From NCBI GenBank assembly GCA_022844575.1, contig JALHLL010000104.1:1-11414 (forward strand): a stretch of DNA of 11,414 nucleotides. Reading direction: 5' to 3'. The position numbers and the translations under genes were made by a program. Source of the DNA: a bacterium. Its GTDB lineage: Bacteria; Bacteroidota; Ignavibacteria; Kapaibacteriales; UBA961. This document shows, one piece after another, positions 1 through 5,611 of this stretch. Below the pieces are notes generated by a model. The model searched no databases. It saw nothing but the letters and a program-made list of their open reading frames with translations, and was not told the DNA's origin. How positions within the stretch are numbered: position 1 is the stretch's first letter; each line of letters starts with the position of its first letter.

Positions 1-13
1 GCTCTTCCGATCT
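1..13. other. Illumina adapter remnant at contig end
   Basis: The window opens with GCTCTTCCGATCT. This is the reverse complement of AGATCGGAAGAGC, the 13-base stem shared by Illumina TruSeq adapters. It sits exactly at the first base, where untrimmed short-insert read-through would leave it in an assembled contig. Genomic sequence should be taken to begin at base 14. Codons read through these bases are artefactual. Confidence 0.93.
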
Positions 14-156
14 GGCGTCATAATTATATCGGCGACAACATCCGTAACGGAATCGCAACTTGCGGCCGAAATTGATAATGTGATTGAAGAGAAGCAAAGT
101 AATATTATCCGTATCCATACGGCTTTTGTCGGTGCCTTTTTCGTATTATACTTCAT
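14..156 (-). CDS. Probable lipoprotein or secreted protein, N-terminal fragment
   Basis: An ATG at 156-154 opens a frame that runs leftward without a stop to the contig edge, giving about 47 residues of real sequence before the adapter. The peptide looks like a signal sequence. It has a lysine-rich start (MKYNTKKAPTKAVWIR), a hydrophobic core (IILLCFSSITLSIS, residues 17-30) and an AASC end with Cys34 as a possible lipidation site. The residue at -3 is Ala rather than the preferred Leu, so simple signal peptidase I cleavage is also possible. The start lies 11 bases after the stop of the membrane-protein gene on the same strand, which suggests co-transcription. The mature domain is missing, so no function can be given. 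An overlapping plus-strand frame (14-187) is also open and is the main alternative. Confidence 0.55.
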
Positions 157-167
157 AGTTTTTCCGT

Positions 168-512
168 TTAATTTTTGTCAAAAATAGAGCTTGCGGCAGA
201 ATTAACAATACTCAATAACACACCAAGTACTAAAGCATTCCAAAAACCTCCGATTTTAAAATCTTCGGAAAGCGCTGCCGCTACCATCAAAACAAAAGCG
301 TTAATAACAAGAGTGAAAAGTCCGAGCGACAGGACGATAAATGGAAATGAGAAAAATGAAAGTATTGGCTTCAGAGAAACATTCAATATTCCTATTATAA
401 CGGCAACAAACATAGCCGACGCAAAACCTTTTACTTGTACACCTTGCAATAACTTTGCCCCAATAAGCAGAGTAGCTGCATTCAAAACCCATTTGATAAG
501 TAAAACTTTCAT
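168..512 (-). CDS. Small four-helix membrane protein, YvlD / phage holin superfamily IV type
   Basis: This 114-residue protein is almost entirely hydrophobic, with about four membrane helices near residues 5-22, 29-46, 54-80 and 90-110. The stretch GILNVSLKPILSFFSFPF followed by LGLFTLVINAF is characteristic of the PF04020 family (YvlD; '4 TMS phage holin, superfamily IV'). Family members are usually 110-130 residues, so it looks complete. Despite the name they are common chromosomal inner-membrane proteins with no established lytic role, and nothing phage-like surrounds this gene. The start is supported by an AGAGG ribosome-binding site six bases upstream (519-523). A terminator at 527-558 separates it from the large gene upstream, so it probably has its own promoter. 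It is followed 11 bases later by the probable lipoprotein. Exact function unknown. Confidence 0.85.
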   Translation of the reverse strand: MKVLLIKWVLNAATLLIGAKLLQGVQVKGFASAMFVAVIIGILNVSLKPILSFFSFPFIVLSLGLFTLVINAFVLMVAAALSEDFKIGGFWNALVLGVLLSIVNSAASSIFDKN

Positions 513-518
513 TTTTTA

Positions 519-524
519 CCTCTT
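519..524 (-). promoter_or_regulatory. Ribosome-binding site of the YvlD-type gene
   Basis: The minus strand reads AAGAGG, then six bases, then the ATG at 512-510. This is a normally spaced Shine-Dalgarno sequence. It stands out because most genes in the window have none, and it fixes the start codon. Confidence 0.6.
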
Positions 525-526
525 AT

Positions 527-558
527 AAAAAAACCCCATCGATAAATTCGATAGGGTT
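527..558 (-). terminator. Rho-independent terminator after the PD40/OmpA gene
   Basis: On the minus strand an 11-base-pair stem (548-558 with 532-542) closes a five-base loop and is followed at once by seven T residues (533-527). The one non-Watson-Crick position (553 with 537) is a G-U pair in the minus-strand transcript but an A-C mismatch on the plus strand, so the hairpin is better formed in the minus direction. It lies 26 bases beyond the stop of the 900-residue gene and upstream of the YvlD-type gene, so it should separate them into two transcription units. Confidence 0.85.
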
Positions 559-584
559 AAGACTAAACGAAGGCATGAATATTA

Positions 585-3287
585 TTATTCGTCTTTAATC
601 GGTGTTGCTATATTTATCTGTACCGTTCTATTGTACATCCTGCCTTCAGGTAAATCGTTTTGGAAAAGCGCATTTTCTTCACCATCGCCTTTGGAATCCA
701 GTGTAGCAAATTTTCCGCCTGTGAAGGAATTGATGCCACCTTTAACCGTTTCCGCACGTTTTCCTGAAAGTTTTTGATTATACTCAAACATACCGACAAC
801 ATCTGTGTGTCCGTCAACACTTATCCTCGAATCAAATTTACAGCGTGGATATACGAATTCTTTTAAGATTCTTTCATTAAAAGGACCTGCATCAAAACGA
901 TCGAATGGGAAAAGGATAAGATTGTACTTCTCACGTGTCCATGCGCTATCTCTGTTTGTTTTGAAGCCGCTTAGCTTTTCAATTCGTACTTTAATTGAAA
1001 TTGGATCGGAGATACACTCTGTACCTTTTTTACTTGTTACGATCAAACGCGCTTCAAATGGAGAGTCTTCAACAACAGACTCCGCCAACTCTTCAGCTTT
1101 ATCATTCTCCCAATTCCATTTATGCGTTTGCTCCGACAGCCCTACATTCCTGAGTATGTTCCATGATTTACCACCCTTCAATACTTCAATTCTACGCGCT
1201 GCAACTAATTCTTCTTCGATACCATTTTTCATAGTATATGTCATCTCAAGCGGAGAAGGGAATGTTTTTGGATCAACATCCAGAATCGGCTTCATTACTC
1301 CCCAAACATCTTCCGGATCGCCGGAGAACCAAAGTTCGGCGCGTCGGTTTTCTACAGTCGCATATGTTTTACTTTGTGGGTCGGGATCACCCGTTTTGGA
1401 AGCAGACTTTGAGTATCCTTGTGCTTTTTTAGTTAAACGGCTTTCAGGTATTCCCCAAACATTTTTTAAATAATTATAAACAATATCGGCACGTTTTTGT
1501 GCTAAATCCATTGATTTTTCTTGAGGAGTCGTATTATCAAAACACCCGAGAATTTCCACTTTAACATTCGGAAACTTCTTTAAACGATAGCCGTAGATAT
1601 TTAATACATTATAATATTTTTCTAATGTACCACCGGGTATCGCTTCATCGTTAAATGCTGATGTTTGACTATTATTATTAAAGATAATGTATCGTTTAGG
1701 AAATTCAGCCGAACCCTCGTCAAAAAACACATAGTTTAACAATGGGTATAGTTCGCGAGTAGCGACCTCTTCCATTACAAGCCCTTTCCACCCAGCTAAA
1801 GAGGGATCTTTTTTCGATTTTTTCTTAATAAAGTCGGCGAATTCCATTTCAGCGCCGATTACAGGTCGCTGACCTAATTTTAATGTCACTTTAACTTCAT
1901 TTTTCTCAGCAGCTTTATTCTTGTCTTTTGTCTGTTTCGGTTTATCAATCGTTACGGTCTGTTTAGTCTCGCCATAAGTCGGATTTGATGCAGATATCTC
2001 AAAAGTTATTGACTTAATGGAATCTTTTGGATTTCCAAAATCAGTATTAGAGATAATTAGCTGAAACTCTTTTTTTAAGGTTGTATTTAATGTATCTTTA
2101 AATACTTTACCAGTTACAGGATTTCGTACGGCAATATATGCCGGAATATTCTCATTCGTACATTCATCAAGTACAACACCGGATAAAATAACCGCTTTGA
2201 AGAATGAAGGAACAAAAGCCATAAATACATCGAGATTTCCTTGTACACCTGCCATATCATTACGACGGCTGGAAAAATAAATCACATCGCCCGAAGCAGG
2301 TAATGTAATAAATTCCTCGTCTTGCGGTGTATTTAAACGATTTCCTAAATGGGAGGGTTTGCTCCATTTACCATTGTCATTAGTAGAACTGTAAAAGTCC
2401 AAGCCGCCAAGGTTCGGCTGATGTTCGTCAGATGAAAAGAATAAGGTTGTATTATCTGCTGCTATGAACGGTGTTCTTTCACGACCTGAAGTATTAATTT
2501 CTTTTAGATTCTGAGCCGGTTTCCAATCTTCCAAATCAAAATCATAGTCTGTGTACCAAATATCGAAATTGTCATCACCATTTGGGCCCGGACGATTGGA
2601 ACAGAAATAAATTCGGCTTTTATCAGGTGCGATAGAAGGTTGAGAATCCCAATGAGGTGAGTTTACATTTTTACCGAGATTTTTCGGTTTTGACCATTTG
2701 TCACCATCAATCTCCGTAATGTACAAATCGCAAGCACCCAAACCATCAGGACGATTACAACCCGTAAATACCAATGTTTGGCGATCGGCAGCGATAGAAG
2801 CGGCTCCTTCATTAAGGGTCGTATTAACACTCAAATCGCCATATTTTGATTCCAAGTCAATGTTGTACGGCTCGGAAAAATTTGTATCGAGGTTCGATGC
2901 TTTTTTTGAAGCCCAAAAGTCATGCGATAAATCGCCATTAGCAATTTTTATGCTACCCGGTCTATTACTAACATAAAACAATGTCTTTCCGTCTGCACTT
3001 ACTGTCGGTGCATAGTCAACTTCCGAGTGATTGATTACTTTACCAAGATTGATAATACGAATCTTGTCTGTGTTCAAAATATTAACATTTTCATCATCAT
3101 CTTCAGCCGCCCGTGGTGCTTCTGTAATAGTCGCTGCTATTAGATACAAATCCGGGGTTAAAGTTCGGATTTGCGATTTATGTACTGCTTTAACCAAATG
3201 TGAAAGCGGTGTTGAATATATCACCGACGGAGACATCAGCAAAGCAAGGATTACAGATGTCAAGATAAAGAGACGCACTTGTTTCAT
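585..3287 (-). CDS. PD40 beta-propeller / double OmpA-domain envelope protein
   Basis: A 900-residue exported protein with a signal peptide at residues 1-25 (hydrophobic core LFILTSVILALLM). Five PD40 (WD40-like) blades follow near residues 90-110, 161-180, 216-236, 271-290 and 324-345, recognisable by repeats such as SADGKTLFYVSNRPG. Residues about 365-448 look like a carboxypeptidase-regulatory-type beta domain. Two OmpA-like regions come next. The first (about 515-655) has GCFD (581-584) in place of GHTD and keeps Arg599. The second (about 788-895) has a good GHTD (826-829), Asn837 and Arg844, the usual diaminopimelate-binding pattern. Proteins of this type anchor outer-membrane complexes to peptidoglycan. 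The type IX secretion protein PorE has propeller, regulatory-like and OmpA parts in this order, but also TPR repeats that I do not see here, so identity with PorE is not claimed. The barrel-protein gene lies 136 bases upstream on the same strand, and a terminator follows. Confidence 0.88.
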   Translation of the reverse strand: MKQVRLFILTSVILALLMSPSVIYSTPLSHLVKAVHKSQIRTLTPDLYLIAATITEAPRAAEDDDENVNILNTDKIRIINLGKVINHSEVDYAPTVSADGKTLFYVSNRPGSIKIANGDLSHDFWASKKASNLDTNFSEPYNIDLESKYGDLSVNTTLNEGAASIAADRQTLVFTGCNRPDGLGACDLYITEIDGDKWSKPKNLGKNVNSPHWDSQPSIAPDKSRIYFCSNRPGPNGDDNFDIWYTDYDFDLEDWKPAQNLKEINTSGRERTPFIAADNTTLFFSSDEHQPNLGGLDFYSSTNDNGKWSKPSHLGNRLNTPQDEEFITLPASGDVIYFSSRRNDMAGVQGNLDVFMAFVPSFFKAVILSGVVLDECTNENIPAYIAVRNPVTGKVFKDTLNTTLKKEFQLIISNTDFGNPKDSIKSITFEISASNPTYGETKQTVTIDKPKQTKDKNKAAEKNEVKVTLKLGQRPVIGAEMEFADFIKKKSKKDPSLAGWKGLVMEEVATRELYPLLNYVFFDEGSAEFPKRYIIFNNNSQTSAFNDEAIPGGTLEKYYNVLNIYGYRLKKFPNVKVEILGCFDNTTPQEKSMDLAQKRADIVYNYLKNVWGIPESRLTKKAQGYSKSASKTGDPDPQSKTYATVENRRAELWFSGDPEDVWGVMKPILDVDPKTFPSPLEMTYTMKNGIEEELVAARRIEVLKGGKSWNILRNVGLSEQTHKWNWENDKAEELAESVVEDSPFEARLIVTSKKGTECISDPISIKVRIEKLSGFKTNRDSAWTREKYNLILFPFDRFDAGPFNERILKEFVYPRCKFDSRISVDGHTDVVGMFEYNQKLSGKRAETVKGGINSFTGGKFATLDSKGDGEENALFQNDLPEGRMYNRTVQINIATPIKDE

Positions 3288-3306
3288 GGGCAGACCCTAA
3301 CTCCTT
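3288..3306 (-). promoter_or_regulatory. Unusually spaced ribosome-binding site of the PD40/OmpA gene
   Basis: The minus strand carries AAGGAG at 3306-3301, a strong Shine-Dalgarno core, but 13 bases from the ATG at 3287. A second partial core, AGGG, lies between, about seven bases from the ATG. An in-frame TAG sits four codons upstream, with no ATG, GTG or TTG between it and the start, so this ATG is very likely correct. Which core the ribosome uses cannot be told. Confidence 0.4.
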
Positions 3307-3355
3307 TTAATGAGAAAAATCGTTACTATAAATTCATGTCATATTAACAAACGCT

Positions 3356-3384
3356 AAAAATACGGCATTTCCGACCTTAATGCC
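3356..3384 (-). terminator. Weak hairpin between the barrel gene and the PD40/OmpA gene
   Basis: On the minus strand GGCATT (3384-3379) and AATGCC (3369-3364) form a perfect six-base-pair stem with a nine-base loop. It is followed after three bases by five T residues (3360-3356). It lies about 40 bases after the stop of the barrel-protein gene. The stem is short and the T-run offset, so it could be a partial terminator, an mRNA-stabilising hairpin or chance. If active, it would lower expression of the PD40/OmpA gene relative to the barrel gene. I see nothing else in this 136-base gap apart from the ribosome-binding site. Confidence 0.3.
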
Positions 3385-3423
3385 AAAAACTCTTTTAATT
3401 TTTTTTAACATAAGAGACATTCG

Positions 3424-4299
3424 CTACTTCTTTGCTGCTTTCGGAGGTAAAGCACCAAGCCGAACTTTCACTTCGAGTCCGGCTTGAAAACCTAAAACTC
3501 TGAAGTCGGTTGATGTTGAAGAATATCCCGTAAAAGGTAAGTTAAACATCATAAACGGTGAGAAAAACACACGTCTCCCCAAGCGTACATCAAAACCCAA
3601 CGCCGGACTGATTCCGAATTGAAATGAATTGAGCGAAGGAAACTCACCATCATGTATAACTGCTTGTACCGGGTTTACTTTAGCATTTTGCGGAATTGCA
3701 GGGTTGTTTTTGTCGAACTCAATTGTAAACTCTTCGCCTGTGGGGCCTGTTACTTTCCTTTGCAATAGATCGAGTACTTGGCTTTGTGTAGTTGAAGTGA
3801 CAAAATCGAATCGTGGGCCAATTCTCAACCAAAACCAACGTAAAGGGTAAAATTTAAGAAAAGGTTGAAAAGTCAAGCCGGCAAATGTACTCTTTAAGGT
3901 TTGTTGCGTTCTCACAGGTACAGTCACCCTTTCGCCACTTTCCATGAACTGAACACCGACGTCGTCAATCTGCTGATAATTTGCAGTCTGATCTGAATAC
4001 GTAAAACCAAGGGTGGTACCGAATGTCCATTTTTTGCTTATAAAATCATCATAAACCAAACCGATCTCAAATCGTAGCCCATTACCATTTGTAAAAGGCG
4101 GACAGTCACAATATTCGGATTTTAAATTACCACTTTGCCAAGCAGGACCTAACATTACATACGCGCCGAATAGACTCGGATAACTTATTTCTCCTGGTTC
4201 CAAAGGATTCGATAATTCAAAAAGAAGATCATCGTTCTGAGCAAACACACGGCTTGCGAAACTAATGGTAATAAGGCAGATGAGGTAGATCGTTTTCAT
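3424..4299 (-). CDS. Outer-membrane beta-barrel protein
   Basis: A 291-residue protein with a clear signal peptide, probably cleaved after Ala20 (SRVFA then QNDD). The mature part alternates short amphipathic strands with turns, for example LRFEIGLVYDDF, WTFGTTLGFTYS, FQPFLKFYPLRWFWLRIGP, FQFGISPALGFDVRL and GFQAGLEVKVRLG. That is the pattern of an eight- to ten-strand outer-membrane barrel of the broad OMP_b-brl type found in Bacteroidota. The last strand (about 274-282) is followed by a short basic tail. There is no type IX C-terminal sorting domain. An odd feature is a CDC pair (Cys63-Asp-Cys65) in the motif YCDCPPF near a likely surface loop. The gene lies upstream of and parallel to the PD40/OmpA gene, suggesting the barrel is an integral partner for that peptidoglycan-binding protein. 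The family call is structural; no specific function is recognised. Confidence 0.75.
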   Translation of the reverse strand: MKTIYLICLITISFASRVFAQNDDLLFELSNPLEPGEISYPSLFGAYVMLGPAWQSGNLKSEYCDCPPFTNGNGLRFEIGLVYDDFISKKWTFGTTLGFTYSDQTANYQQIDDVGVQFMESGERVTVPVRTQQTLKSTFAGLTFQPFLKFYPLRWFWLRIGPRFDFVTSTTQSQVLDLLQRKVTGPTGEEFTIEFDKNNPAIPQNAKVNPVQAVIHDGEFPSLNSFQFGISPALGFDVRLGRRVFFSPFMMFNLPFTGYSSTSTDFRVLGFQAGLEVKVRLGALPPKAAKK

Positions 4300-4568
4300 A
4301 TTTTAGAATCTCTCGTGTGGTGAAACACAATGCAAAATACATTCATTTTACTTTTGGACATTCAATTAGATATTTTTTGCAAACCTTCTGTTTCATTTTT
4401 TGCGAAAATGAAAAACTACGATTCCGGTATTACGAAACGGTACTAAGCAAAGGATACATGAACTAAACAACAACAATCATAAGAACGATAAGTGAAAACA
4501 TGCCATTATCTTTTTATCACAATTACATAATCCGTATATTTACAGATTATACACAAGTGTGTTATTAC
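4300..4568. other. Divergent intergenic region between the barrel gene and gatC
   Basis: This 269-base AT-rich gap should hold the promoters of both the leftward barrel gene and the rightward gatC. It contains an inverted repeat (4391-4413) and a related direct repeat. A TATATTTA sequence at 4535-4542 lies 26 bases before the gatC start and differs by one base from the Bacteroidota -7 consensus TAnnTTTG, but there is no matching upstream element, so I do not call it a promoter. No RNA gene or additional coding region is visible. Confidence 0.5.
4391..4413. repeat. Perfect 9-bp inverted repeat, possible operator
   Basis: TTTCATTTT (4391-4399) and AAAATGAAA (4405-4413) are exact reverse complements around a five-base spacer. 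No T-run follows on the plus strand and none follows directly on the minus strand, so it is not a good terminator. ATTTTTTGC occurs inside the repeat (4395-4403) and again 24 bases upstream as ATTTTTTGCAAA (4371-4382). The position, about 90 bases upstream of the barrel gene start, fits a regulator-binding site, but a chance palindrome in AT-rich DNA is possible. Confidence 0.4.
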
Positions 4569-4859
4569 ATGGAAAATACTAAACAAATTGTTGAACGGGT
4601 AGCTGAGCTGTCACGTCTTTCTTTTACCGAGAATGAGTTGGAGGTTTTTGAACAACAATTCGGTAAGATTCTTGATTACATTAAAACTATAGAGCAATAT
4701 GAGCTTTCAGCAATTGAACCATTAAGTCAGGTCGGCAATAATACCGGAGCACAACGTGAGGATATAGTCTTTCCATCATTGTCGGTTGATGAAGCGCTTT
4801 CAAATGCACCCAAACGCAATGAAACGTTTTTTAAAGTACCAAAAGTAATTCAAAAGTAG
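4569..4859 (+). CDS. gatC: Asp-tRNA(Asn)/Glu-tRNA(Gln) amidotransferase subunit C
   Basis: GatC is the small subunit of the GatCAB complex, which turns misacylated Glu-tRNA(Gln) or Asp-tRNA(Asn) into the correct Gln- or Asn-tRNA in the cytoplasm. The 96-residue product has the family landmarks: VAELSRLSFTENELEVFEQQF near the start, ILDYIKTIEQ in the middle, an acidic AQREDIVF segment and the terminal NAPKRNETFFKVPKVIQ. I chose the ATG at 4569. An in-frame ATG at 4500 would add 23 residues unlike anything in the family, whose members are about 95-100 residues. There is no Shine-Dalgarno sequence. gatA and gatB are not adjacent, which is common outside Firmicutes. The gene ends 11 bases from the end of tsaB on the other strand, with no visible terminator between them. 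Confidence 0.93.
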   Translation: MENTKQIVERVAELSRLSFTENELEVFEQQFGKILDYIKTIEQYELSAIEPLSQVGNNTGAQREDIVFPSLSVDEALSNAPKRNETFFKVPKVIQK

Positions 4860-4870
4860 GTCTAAAATTC

Positions 4871-5524
4871 TCACTTCACAACAAAGTCTTGGGAGTAAAG
4901 CGGTTCTGCATTTCCGATATTCGAATACATATCTCTTTGAATAAGGCTTAAGCCCAGTTTCCCAATAAATCTTGGTGTCAAGCGATTTAGCCCACTTAAC
5001 TGTTTACCGATATTCGGCACAACAATCGCTCCCGAACCGCATATAACACTTTCGTTCACATCTTCTAAAGCAGAGAATTCCGCAACGGAGATCAATCGTA
5101 CTTTATTCTGAGGTTCGCTATACTTGGTAAATTTTTGTGCATAGATAATATCTTTATGCGAACCTATAATGGCATAGATGCTCTCGCAACCACATATTAA
5201 AGCAAACTCCTTAGCAGCATAAGCGCATGCATAAAGTGTAGGCACTTCAACCAACTGTATTTCAGTTCCGAACAATAGACCTTTTACAAAAGAGTAACCT
5301 ATACGCAGCCCCGTAAAGGAGCCGGGTCCGGCAGATATGCAGACCGTATTCAGTTCTTCCAATCTAAAATTTGTTATTTCGAATAATTGTTTGACCAAAG
5401 TTGCCAAAACACTATCATGTACATTTTTTATATATAATGAATGTTCAGCCAACAGAATATCATTCTGAAAAAGTGCTGCTCCGCAGGTTGTTCCTGCCGT
5501 TTCTATTGCTAAGAATAATGCCAT
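4871..5524 (-). CDS. tsaB: tRNA t6A37 threonylcarbamoyl transferase subunit TsaB
   Basis: TsaB (YeaZ) is the non-catalytic partner of TsaD in making N6-threonylcarbamoyladenosine at position 37 of ANN-decoding tRNAs. The 217-residue product is close to the usual 215-235. It has an ASKHA-fold start (LAIETAGTTCGAAL, residues 5-18), the signature ISAGPGSFTGLRIG (63-76) and the typical short C-terminal end AEPLYSQDFVVK. The segment that usually reads DARKGEVY is here GSHKDIIYA (121-129), a modest divergence. It is transcribed towards gatC (gap 11 bases) and away from alaS (gap 87 bases). Starting at the ATG at 5524 places the nucleotide-binding motif at the very N-terminus, as in the family. Confidence 0.93.
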   Translation of the reverse strand: MALFLAIETAGTTCGAALFQNDILLAEHSLYIKNVHDSVLATLVKQLFEITNFRLEELNTVCISAGPGSFTGLRIGYSFVKGLLFGTEIQLVEVPTLYACAYAAKEFALICGCESIYAIIGSHKDIIYAQKFTKYSEPQNKVRLISVAEFSALEDVNESVICGSGAIVVPNIGKQLSGLNRLTPRFIGKLGLSLIQRDMYSNIGNAEPLYSQDFVVK

Positions 5525-5572
5525 ATTATGTATTTATGACCACTAATGAGGTATGCTTTTCATTATGGTTCG

Positions 5573-5580
5573 TAAATTTG
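5573..5580 (+). promoter_or_regulatory. Possible Bacteroidota-type -7 promoter element for alaS
   Basis: TAAATTTG matches the Bacteroidota -7 consensus TAnnTTTG exactly and lies 31 bases before the alaS start, inside the 87-base divergent gap. I cannot find a convincing TTTG about 19 bases further upstream, so the call rests on one element. If correct, alaS and the closely spaced genes after it could be read from here. Confidence 0.3.
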
Positions 5581-5611
5581 AAAGCTAAACTGTAACTTAT
5601 CAAACAAATTT

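Noticed and set aside
1..7. GCTCTTC looks like a SapI-type restriction site.
   Set aside because: It is the first part of the 13-base adapter match; the adapter explanation covers all 13 bases and the edge position.
14..187. Plus-strand frame open from the contig edge, ending at TAG 185-187, with one hydrophobic helix.
   Set aside because: It overlaps the well-supported YvlD-type gene and the minus-strand signal-peptide reading is stronger. Kept only as an alternative.
168..512. The family name 'phage holin' might suggest a prophage.
   Set aside because: No phage structural, lysis or integrase gene is near; this family is commonly chromosomal.
805..1473. A 222-codon open frame on the plus strand.
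   Set aside because: It lies wholly antisense to the PD40/OmpA gene, has a low-complexity Ser/Phe-rich composition and resembles no family.
4500..4568. An upstream ATG would lengthen gatC by 23 residues.
   Set aside because: The extra residues are unlike GatC N-termini, and the ATG at 4569 gives the normal family length and start.
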